From: DAOSCP01 sp035379625
GTDB taxonomy: Bacteria; Bacteroidota; Ignavibacteria; Ignavibacteriales; DAOSCP01
Assembly (NCBI GenBank): GCA_035379625.1
Contig: DAOSVM010000008.1
Location: forward strand, 25,057-89,056
Reading direction: 5' to 3'
DNA length: 64,000 bases
Below, piece by piece: positions 27,630 through 36,568 of the stretch. A model generated the notes under the pieces. It saw nothing but the letters and a program-made list of their open reading frames with translations, did not search any database and was not told the DNA's origin. Every line of letters begins with the position of its first letter. The first letter of the stretch is position 1. Made by a program: the position numbers and the translations under genes.

Positions 27630-29375
27630 ATGAAAAAATTTATATTTCTTCTTTCGTTAACAATAGTTTTATATTCCCAAACTAAACCTGAAATAAATTC
27701 CAATGATATAAAATATTATATTGAATATTTAGCATCAGACAAGCTGGAAGGTAGATTTACAGGCACTGTTGGTGAAAAGCTTGCAGGTGATTTTATTGCT
27801 CAACATTATAAAAAACTTGGTTTAAAACCGTTATTTAATGGAAATTATTTCCAAGAATTTGAGGTTTTAAATAAAATTGAAATTTCAAATGAAAACAAAT
27901 TACAATTTATAATATCAAATAATTCTTTTGAAGCAAAATTGTATGAAGATTTTGTTCCATTAGTTTTTAGTGATAATCAAAATTCTTTTGCTGAAAATGG
28001 ATATATTGCTGGTTTTGGAATTTCTAAAAAAGAATATGACAATTTAAAAGATTTAAACTTAAAAGATAAATTTGTTATAATATTTGACGGTTTGCCAAAA
28101 AAATATGAAAAAGATAGACAATTCTATGTTGATTTAAGAAGCAAAGTAAGGAATTTGATAGATAAAGGTGCAAAAAATATTTTAATTGTTTATGATGTTA
28201 TAAATAATAAAAAATTACCGAAAAAAGTTGAGTTAGATAATTCTCCAGTTTACAAAAATACAGCTATATTTTATATAAGTAAAAATTATTTGAAAAATGT
28301 ATTAAAAAATAACAAAATTGATTTTGATACTTTATTTAACGGATATCATTTTTCAAATAATGTATTACCATTCGAATTGAAGAATATTAATGTTAAATAT
28401 ACATCAGATTTAAGAAGGATTTATAGCAAAGCAAGAAATGTTGCCGCAATTATTGATAACAATTCAAATGAATACCTTGTTATTGGTGCTCATTATGACC
28501 ATTTAGGTTGGGGAGAATTCAATTCTTTATATACTGGAGATACACCACAAATTCACAACGGAGCAGATGACAATGCTTCTGGTACAGCTGGTGTTATGGA
28601 ATTAGCAGAATATTTTGCAACTCACAAAGAAAAATTAAAATATAATTTAATTTTTGTTAATTTCACTGGGGAGGAACTTGGATTACTTGGATCAGCATAT
28701 TTTGTTAAAAATTCACCTATCCCATTGGAACAAATTAAAGCTATGATTAATTTTGATATGATTGGCAGATTGGATACACTAAATTCTTTAACAATCAATG
28801 GAACTGGTACTTCTTCCGTTTGGAAAAATTTAATTGATTCGGTTAATTATACTTATAAATTCAATATTAGTAAAATTGATGATGGCTACAGCCCAAGTGA
28901 TAATACTTCTTTTTATGCTCAAAATATACCTGTTTTATTTTTCTTTACTGGTCTTCATAAAGATTATCACCGTCCAAGCGATGATGCTGATAAAATTAAC
29001 TTTTCTGGTGAAAGTGTAGTATTAAATTATGCTAAGGATTTAATCCTATCAATGCAAAATAAAGAATTTGATGTAATTATTACACCGAGGAAAAAAGAAA
29101 CAAGAATGAGTTATAAAGTTTATGTAGGTACTGTTCCAGATTTTTCTTTTAGTGGTCAAGGTTATAAAATTAGTAGCGTTACAAAAGATAGCCCAGCAGA
29201 TAAAGCTGGAATTAAAGGTGGTGATATAATTGTTAAATTTGGTGAAGTAAATGTTGCAAATATTTATGACTATACATATGCGCTTAGTAAATATAATATT
29301 GGAGATGAAGTTGATGTTGTTGTTCAAAGAAATACTGAACAGTTAAAATTAAAAGTTGTATTAACAGGGAGATAA
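27630..29375 (+). CDS. Secreted M28 zinc peptidase with PA-like and PDZ domains
   Basis: Signal peptide MKKFIFLLSLTIVLYSQ; a pre-domain, then an insert typical of PA domains (about residues 90-215). The M28 catalytic core follows: VIGAHYDHLGW (zinc His and Asp), HNGADDNASGTAGVMELA (bridging Asp), FVNFTGEELGLLGSAYF (catalytic Glu and ligand Glu), INFDMIGRLD and FTGLHKDYHRPSDDADKI (final His). A C-terminal PDZ domain spans about residues 495-581 (KISSVTKDSPADKAGIKGGDIIVKFG). All zinc ligands are intact, so it should be an active periplasmic or outer-membrane aminopeptidase. Its stop overlaps the mfd start (TAATG). Confidence 0.93.
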   Translation: MKKFIFLLSLTIVLYSQTKPEINSNDIKYYIEYLASDKLEGRFTGTVGEKLAGDFIAQHYKKLGLKPLFNGNYFQEFEVLNKIEISNENKLQFIISNNSFEAKLYEDFVPLVFSDNQNSFAENGYIAGFGISKKEYDNLKDLNLKDKFVIIFDGLPKKYEKDRQFYVDLRSKVRNLIDKGAKNILIVYDVINNKKLPKKVELDNSPVYKNTAIFYISKNYLKNVLKNNKIDFDTLFNGYHFSNNVLPFELKNINVKYTSDLRRIYSKARNVAAIIDNNSNEYLVIGAHYDHLGWGEFNSLYTGDTPQIHNGADDNASGTAGVMELAEYFATHKEKLKYNLIFVNFTGEELGLLGSAYFVKNSPIPLEQIKAMINFDMIGRLDTLNSLTINGTGTSSVWKNLIDSVNYTYKFNISKIDDGYSPSDNTSFYAQNIPVLFFFTGLHKDYHRPSDDADKINFSGESVVLNYAKDLILSMQNKEFDVIITPRKKETRMSYKVYVGTVPDFSFSGQGYKISSVTKDSPADKAGIKGGDIIVKFGEVNVANIYDYTYALSKYNIGDEVDVVVQRNTEQLKLKVVLTGR

Positions 29376-32300
29376 TGCATAATTTTAAGGAAATAATTTC
29401 TGCTTCAAAAACTTTAAATAAGTTAGTTTTTGAAATTAAAAAAGAGCTATCACGAAAAAATTTAATTCATTGTAGTTCATTATTTGGGTTAACATCATTT
29501 ATTTTAGGGGAAATACATAAGAACTATCCTTCAATTATTTTTATTTGTAAAGATGCATCGGAAATTGAAAGATATCGTATAGAACTTGAAGAATTAAGAG
29601 TTAATACCATTATACAAAATGATTTTGAAACAGAAAATTTAAATTCATTTGTAAGTACGATTATATCGAATAATAAATTTATTTTATTGACTACTAAAAA
29701 GGTATTAGTTACTAAATTCCCTGATTTAGAAACGGTTATAACTTCAACATTTGAAATATCGATTGGTGATAAAATTAGATATAACGATATTGTAAAGAAT
29801 TTAAGAGAATTTGATTATCAAGAAATTTCAATGATTGAAGCGCCGGGAGAATATTCACTACGAGGTAGCGTAATAGATGTTTGGCCGTATGGTGAAGATA
29901 ATCCAGTAAGAATTGAGTTCGAATTTAATGATATTGTTTCAATAAGATATTTTGATCCAATTAGCCAGCGTTCAATTAACGAAATAGGTAAAATAATTAT
30001 AACAAAATCTTTTGATACTGGTGGTTCAGATGAACTACCGACGAAACGGATTTTTGATTTTTTGACAAATCCTTTAATTTTTATTTCAGAAGAGTTGTTG
30101 TTAAACAACTCTTCGTCACGCTTATACCCGTCTGAGCTAAATATAAATGAGAAAAAATTTGAAGAGATTCTCAATGATATAAGTATAGAAAAGGATGTGA
30201 AAATTGAGAGTGAAGATATAGATTATGAAGATTTATTGAAGTTTGCAAAAGTTGTTGTAATGAATTCGTTAGAAGCTGATTTTAAGTCGGAGGTTCAACC
30301 AGCACCGATTATTAAATCTAATTACGATTTGTTGTTTTCTTATTTGGAAAATTATTTAAGTAAAAAAGATTTAATTTTTATTATAAGTGAAAATGAAGTA
30401 CGGAAAAATAATTTTGTTAATTTATTAGAAAATAGTTCTGAAATTATTCAAGAAGGCTTTTCTAGTGGGAAGATTAAAATTTTTGTAAATAATTATGCAG
30501 AGGGCTTTTATTTACCAGAGGATAAAATTCTTGTTTTTACAAGCTATCAAATTTTTGATAAACCATTTCGTAAAAGTAAATATAAAAACCTGAAGAATAA
30601 AAAATCTTTATTGACGTCTTATAAATCAATTAAAATTGGTGATTATGTAGTTCATGAGAAATTTGGAATAGCGCAGTATTTAGGGCTTACAAAGATAAAA
30701 ATTGGAGATAATGAGCAAGAATCAATTAAATTACTTTATGATGGTGGCGATGTTGTTTATGTAAATGTAAATTATCTGCATTTGGTTAAAAAGTTTTCTG
30801 CTGAAGAAGGTATTAAACCGCAACTTTCTAATTTAAATAGTGGGCAATGGGATAAAACAAAATTAAAAGTTAAGAAAAAAATTACTGAGCTTGCAAGAGA
30901 GTTAATTACTTTATACGCTAAAAGAAAAACTTCTCAAGGTTTTGCTTTTTCGGATGATACTTTATGGCAAAAGGAACTGGAAGAAAGTTTTATATATGAG
31001 GAAACACCTGATCAATTGAAAGTTTGGGAAGAAATTAAAGCTGATATGATGAGCCCTAATCCTATGGATAGATTGCTATGTGGTGATGTTGGATTTGGGA
31101 AAACTGAAATAGCAGTTAGAGCTGCTTTCAAAGCTGTTCAAGATAATAAACAAGTTGCTGTTCTTGTTCCAACTACTATTTTAGCTGAACAACATTATAA
31201 TACTTTTATAGATAGATTAAATCAGTTTGGCGTTAAAATATGTCAACTTTCAAGATTTATAACTGCTTCACAACAAAAAGAAATTATCAAACAAATTGCA
31301 GAAGGAAAATTTGATATTGTTATTGGTACTCATAGGATAATTTCAGATGATGTTAAATTCAAAAATCTCGGATTACTTATTGTAGATGAGGAACATCGGT
31401 TTGGTGTAAAAGCAAAAGAAAAATTAAAGGAATTAAAAGTTAACGTTGATACCTTAACAATGACCGCAACGCCAATCCCAAGAACTTTAAATTTTAGTTT
31501 ATTAGGAGCAAGAGATTTATCACTAATAGCTACACCGCCACCCAATAGATTACCAGTGCAGGTTTCGGTTGAAGTTTTCAATATTAACAATGTGCGTCAG
31601 TACATATTGAATGAAATAAATAGAAAAGGGCAGGTTTATTTTATTCACGATAGAGTTGAAACAATTGAAAAAATTCGAGATTATTTATCTTATCATATTC
31701 CAGAGGCAACATTTACAATTGCTCATGGTAAATTAACGCCCGCACAATTAGAAAAAAATCTTTCATCGTTTATTAGTGGAAAAGTTGATGTATTAATTTC
31801 CACTAAAATTATTGAATCAGGTATAGATATACCTAATGCGAATACGATTATTATCAATCGTGCAGATAGATTTGGCTTAGCAGAACTTTATCAATTAAAA
31901 GGAAGAGTTGGAAGATCAAATAGGCAGGCTTTTGCTTATTTCCTTGTGCCATCGAAAAATGCTATAACAAAAAAAGCTCGCTTACGACTTAAAGCTATAG
32001 AAGATTTTTCTGATTTAGGAGAAGGTTTTAACATTTCTTTAAGAGATTTGGAAATAAGGGGCGCAGGTAACTTACTTGGTTATGAACAATCAGGCGTTAT
32101 TGATAATATCGGGTTTGATTTATATTTGAAGCTAATTGACGAAGCTGTTAATGAATTGAAAAACAATGAGTTTAAGGAAATTTTTAGCAATATAATTAAA
32201 CAAAGACATAAAATTGATACAAATATCGATACTTTTTTTGACATTAGTATACCAGATGAGTATATGCCCAACGAAACAGATAGGGTTATGTTTTATTCTG

Positions 32301-32701
32301 CTCTTTTTTCATTTGATAAACTTGAAGATTTAAATTCTTTAATCGAAGAAATGATTGATAGATTTGGAAAATATCCTGAACAAGTGGAAACTTTAATTAA
32401 TTTAAGTAAATTAAAATACTATGCAAGTTATTGTATGTTTGACAAACTAATTATTCGTAAGGATTTTTATATTTTTGTTATGCCACCAGCAACAGAAAAT
32501 TTTTATTATGAAAATTATTTTCAAAAATTTTTGCAATTTTTAGCAGCTAATTATAGCGATAAATACAAACTTCACCAAGATAATAAAATTTTGTCGATAA
32601 AATTCAAACATACACACAGAGATGATGTAAAGCAAATTTTAACTGATTTATTAAAATTTACTAAAGATTGTGTTTCTGTTCTGTATGAAGATATGGCATA
32701 A
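29375..32701 (+). CDS. mfd: Transcription-repair coupling factor
   Basis: Mfd removes stalled RNA polymerase and recruits UvrAB. The order is: UvrB-like N-terminal module (APGEYSLRGSVIDVWPYGEDNPVRIEF), RNA-polymerase-interaction domain (YKSIKIGDYVVHEKFGIAQYLG), translocase core and TRCF C-terminal domain. The core has DRLLCGDVGFGKTEIAVRAAF (Walker A), VDEEHRFGVKAKEKL, TATPIPRTLNFSL and LYQLKGRVGRSNRQAFAYF. At 1108 residues the length is normal. Residues 239-255 are encoded by a hairpin plus terminal repeat closely matching the window's repeat element (30089-30140), in a poorly conserved linker after the UvrB-like module. The start overlaps the M28 gene by one base. The minus frames under this gene are shadows. 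Confidence 0.97.
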   Translation: MHNFKEIISASKTLNKLVFEIKKELSRKNLIHCSSLFGLTSFILGEIHKNYPSIIFICKDASEIERYRIELEELRVNTIIQNDFETENLNSFVSTIISNNKFILLTTKKVLVTKFPDLETVITSTFEISIGDKIRYNDIVKNLREFDYQEISMIEAPGEYSLRGSVIDVWPYGEDNPVRIEFEFNDIVSIRYFDPISQRSINEIGKIIITKSFDTGGSDELPTKRIFDFLTNPLIFISEELLLNNSSSRLYPSELNINEKKFEEILNDISIEKDVKIESEDIDYEDLLKFAKVVVMNSLEADFKSEVQPAPIIKSNYDLLFSYLENYLSKKDLIFIISENEVRKNNFVNLLENSSEIIQEGFSSGKIKIFVNNYAEGFYLPEDKILVFTSYQIFDKPFRKSKYKNLKNKKSLLTSYKSIKIGDYVVHEKFGIAQYLGLTKIKIGDNEQESIKLLYDGGDVVYVNVNYLHLVKKFSAEEGIKPQLSNLNSGQWDKTKLKVKKKITELARELITLYAKRKTSQGFAFSDDTLWQKELEESFIYEETPDQLKVWEEIKADMMSPNPMDRLLCGDVGFGKTEIAVRAAFKAVQDNKQVAVLVPTTILAEQHYNTFIDRLNQFGVKICQLSRFITASQQKEIIKQIAEGKFDIVIGTHRIISDDVKFKNLGLLIVDEEHRFGVKAKEKLKELKVNVDTLTMTATPIPRTLNFSLLGARDLSLIATPPPNRLPVQVSVEVFNINNVRQYILNEINRKGQVYFIHDRVETIEKIRDYLSYHIPEATFTIAHGKLTPAQLEKNLSSFISGKVDVLISTKIIESGIDIPNANTIIINRADRFGLAELYQLKGRVGRSNRQAFAYFLVPSKNAITKKARLRLKAIEDFSDLGEGFNISLRDLEIRGAGNLLGYEQSGVIDNIGFDLYLKLIDEAVNELKNNEFKEIFSNIIKQRHKIDTNIDTFFDISIPDEYMPNETDRVMFYSALFSFDKLEDLNSLIEEMIDRFGKYPEQVETLINLSKLKYYASYCMFDKLIIRKDFYIFVMPPATENFYYENYFQKFLQFLAANYSDKYKLHQDNKILSIKFKHTHRDDVKQILTDLLKFTKDCVSVLYEDMA
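30089..30140 (+). repeat. In-frame derivative of the repeat element inside mfd
   Basis: An 11-bp perfect hairpin (GAAGAGTTGTT, loop GTTA, AACAACTCTTC at 30089-30114) is followed five bases later by CTTATACCCGTCTGAGCTAA at 30121-30140. That stretch is preceded by G and matches the right terminal repeat of the intergenic elements except for one extra C and a T/C change. The order hairpin then terminal repeat is the same as at the right end of copies 1 and 3. It adds 17 codons without breaking the frame (residues 239-255 of Mfd). No left end is seen upstream. Confidence 0.78.
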
Positions 32702-32733
32702 TTTTTGATTAATTACTAAAAAAACATATTCCA

Positions 32734-33438
32734 ATGGAAGAGAAATTACAACACATCACTTCTTTAATAAGAAATATAAAATCTGAAAAAAAACAAGAAA
32801 ATATTACAATAGTTGCTGTTTCAAAAAATGTCGGGATAAACAAAATCAAAGAGGCCTACAGTTTAGGTATTAGAAATTTTGGTGAAAGCAGAGCTCAGGA
32901 ATTAGTTGAAAAAATTAAACTTATAGATTACAAAGATATTAATTGGCATTTTATTGGAACATTACAAAAGAATAAAGTAAAATATGTAGTTCCAATTGCT
33001 TATCTAATTCATTCAGTCGATAGTATTGAATTATTAGAAGAAATCAATAAACAAGCAAATAAAAATAATAAAATTCAGAATTGTTTAATCGAATTCAAAA
33101 CATCATATGAAGATTCTAAAGCTGGGATAGAAAATTTTGATGAACTCAAAACTATTCTAAATTATGCCCAAGAACTTTCTAACGTAAAAATAATTGGTTT
33201 AATGACAATTAGTCCGCTAACTGAAGATGTGGATGTAATTCGTCAATCTTTCAGAAAATTGTATGATATAAAAGCAGAATTAAATAATTTAGGTTATGCT
33301 TTAACAGAGCTTTCTATGGGAATGAGCGGAGATTATGGTATCGCAATTGAAGAAGGTTCAACAATAGTACGAATAGGAACATATATATTTGGTGAAAGAG
33401 ATTATACGAAATCATGGCGTGAAACATTATACGAGTAA
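32734..33438 (+). CDS. yggS: YggS-family pyridoxal phosphate homeostasis protein
   Basis: A 234-residue single-domain alanine-racemase-fold protein that binds PLP without known catalysis and helps balance PLP and amino-acid pools. The lysine that binds PLP is in VAVSKNVGINKIKEAY. FGESRAQELVEKI, WHFIGTLQKNKVKY, HSVDSIELLEEIN and the end ELSMGMSGDYGIAIEEGSTIVRIGTYIFGER are all canonical. It precedes the divIVA-like gene by three bases, the same neighbourhood as in many Gram-positive division clusters (yggS/ylmE with divIVA). This supports the identification of both. Confidence 0.95.
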   Translation: MEEKLQHITSLIRNIKSEKKQENITIVAVSKNVGINKIKEAYSLGIRNFGESRAQELVEKIKLIDYKDINWHFIGTLQKNKVKYVVPIAYLIHSVDSIELLEEINKQANKNNKIQNCLIEFKTSYEDSKAGIENFDELKTILNYAQELSNVKIIGLMTISPLTEDVDVIRQSFRKLYDIKAELNNLGYALTELSMGMSGDYGIAIEEGSTIVRIGTYIFGERDYTKSWRETLYE

Positions 33439-33441
33439 AAT

Positions 33442-33942
33442 ATGAAAATTAATCCAGTAAATATAAAATCACAAACATTTTCTAAAACATTTCGAGGATA
33501 TGATACCACAGAAGTGAAAACTTTTCTATCTAATTTAGCAGATGATTTAGCTGAAATTTTACAAGAAAATGAAAAATTAAAAAATGATCTTGAGTATCAT
33601 ATTTCAAAAAACAGTGAGTATGTTCGAATAGAAAAAAATCTTCAAGAAGTATTACTAAAGACACAAGAAGATTCAGAAAAAGCTCTTGAAAAAGCAAAGC
33701 AAGAAGCCGAAAATATTGTACAAAAAGCCAAAGAAGAAGCAAATACCATAATAAATGAAGCTAAAGCAAAAGTAGATAAATTAAACGAAGAAATTGATAT
33801 ATTAGAAAATCATAAAAAACTTTTGCTTATTAAATTGAAAAACTTTGTATCTTTAGAAGCTAATCTATTAAAAACATCATTAAATTCTAATGATACAACT
33901 TCGAACAATGAAGATAAAATTGAATCCCCAAAAGAACAATAA
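33442..33942 (+). CDS. DivIVA-domain coiled-coil protein
   Basis: The N-terminal 60 residues are a DivIVA membrane-curvature domain: INPVNIKSQTFSKTFRGYDTTEVKTFLSNLADD, with the phenylalanine-lysine-arginine loop (FSKTFRGYD). A long coiled coil rich in Glu, Lys and Ala follows (EKALEKAKQEAENIVQKAKEEANTI) up to about residue 140, then a short disordered tail. Such proteins mark cell poles and division sites and recruit partners. The three-base gap to yggS suggests co-translation. DivIVA is uncommon in classical Bacteroidetes but present in Chlorobi and Ignavibacteria, which bears on the organism. It ends directly against the convergent kinase-like gene. Confidence 0.9.
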   Translation: MKINPVNIKSQTFSKTFRGYDTTEVKTFLSNLADDLAEILQENEKLKNDLEYHISKNSEYVRIEKNLQEVLLKTQEDSEKALEKAKQEAENIVQKAKEEANTIINEAKAKVDKLNEEIDILENHKKLLLIKLKNFVSLEANLLKTSLNSNDTTSNNEDKIESPKEQ

Positions 33943-34644
33943 TTAATTTATAAGGTACTTTTTATATTTCGAATTAGTTGCAAAATCAATAATGATATTT
34001 GCAATTTGCTCGTGACCAACAAATGCAGTATTAAAAGTCATATGATAATAAATAGGATTATTTATATCTTTTTTGAAGTATTTTTTAACAAATTCAGCTC
34101 GGTTTTTATCCTCTTTATTAATAAAATCCATGGCTTCTTGTTTTGAAAAATTATAATGTTCTCTTATATGCTCGATTCGTTTATCTAATGGCGCAACAAG
34201 TCTTATATGTATAGAATTATCCAATTTGTAAGTTATAAAATTAGCTCCTCTACCCACAATTATTGAATATCCAATTTCTGCTATTTGCAAAATGGTTTGG
34301 CTAACTGCTTTAATAATTTTAGCCTCAGAAGGTTGCAGACCTAAAAGCTCATTGATAAAATTTTCCATTAAAGAATATTTTTCTTGATTAAAATATTCCA
34401 TCAATCTTAAAGAGAGATTATTATCTGCAATAATTTTTTCAATGAGATTTTTATCAAAAATAGCCCATTGTTGATTAAATTTTTGATTAATAATTTCAAC
34501 GATATTTTCGGCAACAAGATCAGATCCTGCTCCTGGTTCACGAGAAATTGTAATACATAGACCTTGCTTTTTTAATTGGTCTTTGTTTTGTTGTTTACTT
34601 TCAATATAAAGTTTCGCTTTTTCAAAACCACCTTTGATATTCAT
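33943..34644 (-). CDS. Cytidylate-kinase-like family protein
   Basis: A 233-residue P-loop protein with CITISREPGAGSDLVAENIVEII near the N-terminus. The GxxGxGS-type loop is read here as SREPGAGS, as in the cytidylate kinase-like family (PF13189). Further matches are GYSIIVGRGANFI, the HIRLVAPLDKRIEHI strand-helix with conserved Arg, and FVKKYFKKDINNPIYYHMTFNT. It is not the housekeeping Cmk, which has a different P-loop and NMP domain. The true substrate is unknown; relatives sit near nucleotide-signalling or universal-stress genes. It abuts the divIVA-like gene with no spacer and is separated from purE by about 74 AT-rich bases. Confidence 0.83.
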   Translation of the reverse strand: MNIKGGFEKAKLYIESKQQNKDQLKKQGLCITISREPGAGSDLVAENIVEIINQKFNQQWAIFDKNLIEKIIADNNLSLRLMEYFNQEKYSLMENFINELLGLQPSEAKIIKAVSQTILQIAEIGYSIIVGRGANFITYKLDNSIHIRLVAPLDKRIEHIREHYNFSKQEAMDFINKEDKNRAEFVKKYFKKDINNPIYYHMTFNTAFVGHEQIANIIIDFATNSKYKKYLIN

Positions 34645-34718
34645 AGCACACCCCTAACGAATTTATATCATAATTTAATCAAATCAATAATAATAGTCAA
34701 TAGAATAAAAAATTTATA

Positions 34719-35207
34719 TTATTTTTTAACGATTTTAATTTTACTTGCTTTTTCGTGAACTATATCAGCAAGTTTAGTTTTATATTGAATGATTTTTTCA
34801 AGAATATTTTCATCATTTGTTGCTAAAATTTGAATCGCTAACAAACCTGCATTTTTTGCATTATTTAATGCAACAGTTGCTACAGGAACACCTGCGGGCA
34901 TTTGTAAAATAGAGAGAATTGAGTCCCAACCATCAATTGAGTTAGAAGATTTTATTGGTACACCAATAACAGGTAAAGGCGATAATGAAGCAACCATTCC
35001 AGGTAAATGAGCTGCCGCTCCTGCACCTGCTATTATTACCTTAATTCCTCTTTTATGAGCATTTTTAGCATAATCAAAAAGTTTTTCCGGCGTTCTATGA
35101 GCTGATACAATATCAAGTTCATAACTTATTTGAAACTCTTCTAAAATATCAGCAGCCTGCTGCATTACGCTTAAGTCAGAATCCGACCCCATTATTATTC
35201 CTACCAT
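34719..35207 (-). CDS. purE: N5-carboxyaminoimidazole ribonucleotide mutase
   Basis: PurE moves the carboxyl group from N5 to C4 of the imidazole ring in purine synthesis. The class I signature is complete: VGIIMGSDSDLSVM, VSAHRTPEKLFDYA, IIAGAGAAAHLPGMVAS, PVIGVPI and LSILQMPAGVPVATVAL. At 162 residues the length is typical. It is paired with purK, whose product makes its substrate; the purK stop overlaps the purE start by one base. Confidence 0.96.
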   Translation of the reverse strand: MVGIIMGSDSDLSVMQQAADILEEFQISYELDIVSAHRTPEKLFDYAKNAHKRGIKVIIAGAGAAAHLPGMVASLSPLPVIGVPIKSSNSIDGWDSILSILQMPAGVPVATVALNNAKNAGLLAIQILATNDENILEKIIQYKTKLADIVHEKASKIKIVKK

Positions 35208-36367
35208 TATATCCTCGAAATTACTTTTATATTCTTTTTAACTATATCCAATTTCTGAAAAATTTCTTCTACAGAGTTCCCAACAATATTTATATGCCCC
35301 ATTTTTCTATATGGGAATGTATTTTTTTTTCCATAAATATGAACTTTTACTCCTGGAACTTTCAATATTTCTTCTAAACCTTGATAATAAACTTCGCCTT
35401 GATAATTTGGTTCACCAATTAAATTATACATTATTGCAGGTAAATATTGATAAGTTGACCCCAAAGGAAGGTTTAAAATCGCTCTTAAATGTTGTTCAAA
35501 TTGTGAAGTAATTGTACTATCAATTGTATGATGACCACTATTATGCTTTCTTGGTGCTGACTCGTTAACAAATAAGTTCCCTTTATCATCAACAAAAAAT
35601 TCTATTGCTAAAAGTCCTACCAAATTAAACGAATTTGCCAAAATTTGAGCAATTTCTTTAGCTTGTTTTGTGATTATTTCAGGAATTCTAGCAGGAGATA
35701 ATATTTCCTCTACTAAATTAGCTTTTTGATTAAAAATCATTTCTACAGGTTCGTAAATGGCAATTTCTCCATTCAAATTCTTTGCTACTATTACAGCAAT
35801 CTCTTTTTCAATACTAACTTTTTCTTCAATTATTGATTCCCCTTTCAATAAATTATCTAACTCATTTTCATTATTAATGATAGCAACTCCTCTACCATCA
35901 TATCCCCCTTTTGTCAATTTTTGAACAAAAGGAAATTTTATAATTTTTCCATTAATTTTTTGAATAATCTCATTTTCATCCTTACAAAACACAAATTCTG
36001 AAGTTGGAATATAATTATCTTTATAAAATTTTTTTTGTTTGAATTTATCTTGAAAAATTTCAATAATTGAAGTTTGTGGGAAAATTTTAAGTCCTTCATT
36101 CTCTAATTTTTTTAGTGCATCTATATTTACACTTTCAATTTCAATTGTTAATAAATCCACATTTTTGCCAAAATTGTAAACATCATCATAATTTTTTAGG
36201 CTTCCTTTAAAGAACTTAGTTGCTATTTCAGATGCTGGTGCATTCTCATCGCTATCCATAACATAAGTTGATATATCGAATTTAGAAGCTTCTTGAATTA
36301 ACATTTTCCCAAGTTGTCCGCCAGAAATAATCCCAAGTTTCAATTTTGGTTTGAAAAAACTTTCCAT
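35207..36367 (-). CDS. purK: N5-carboxyaminoimidazole ribonucleotide synthase
   Basis: An ATP-grasp enzyme that carboxylates aminoimidazole ribonucleotide with bicarbonate and ATP. It has KLGIISGGQLGKMLIQEA at the N-terminus, PFVQKLTKGGYDGRGVAII in the ATP-grasp loop, EEKVSIEKEIAVIVA, LVGLLAIEFFVDDKGNLFVNESAPRKHNSGH and a C-terminal GHINIVG. The start is taken at the ATG at 36367 because GAGGTG lies three bases upstream. A longer reading from a TTG at 36430 would add 21 residues that do not match the family. This gives 386 residues, the normal length. Upstream is the terminator of the next gene, so purK-purE has its own promoter in 36368-36510, where I recognise no box. Confidence 0.95.
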   Translation of the reverse strand: MESFFKPKLKLGIISGGQLGKMLIQEASKFDISTYVMDSDENAPASEIATKFFKGSLKNYDDVYNFGKNVDLLTIEIESVNIDALKKLENEGLKIFPQTSIIEIFQDKFKQKKFYKDNYIPTSEFVFCKDENEIIQKINGKIIKFPFVQKLTKGGYDGRGVAIINNENELDNLLKGESIIEEKVSIEKEIAVIVAKNLNGEIAIYEPVEMIFNQKANLVEEILSPARIPEIITKQAKEIAQILANSFNLVGLLAIEFFVDDKGNLFVNESAPRKHNSGHHTIDSTITSQFEQHLRAILNLPLGSTYQYLPAIMYNLIGEPNYQGEVYYQGLEEILKVPGVKVHIYGKKNTFPYRKMGHINIVGNSVEEIFQKLDIVKKNIKVISRI

Positions 36368-36510
36368 TATCACCTCAATATTAAGAATTATATTTATTAG
36401 ATAATATTTTTTATATTGGCTGAATAGCAATTCATAACACGTCTAACACTTTTCTTAAAGTAGATGCAATCTGACATTATTTTAAGCAAACTTAAATATC
36501 TTAAAAGTTC

Positions 36511-36545
36511 AAAAAAAAGCAAGGTTGCTTTTGCTTCCTTGCTTT
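36511..36545 (-). terminator. Rho-independent terminator
   Basis: On the minus strand: AAAGCAAGG, a 12-base loop, CCTTGC and a T-run of eleven. It serves the outer-membrane-type gene ending at 36569. It is the same GCAAG terminator type as at 1994, 51079 and 56234, but no repeat element lies beside it. Confidence 0.85.
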
Positions 36546-36568
36546 CTAATATGTAAATATATTATTTT

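Noticed and set aside
36431..36510. Possible fourth element beside the terminator at 36511
   Set aside because: No terminal repeat or GC hairpin is present; only a short AACACGTCTAACAC stretch that does not align.
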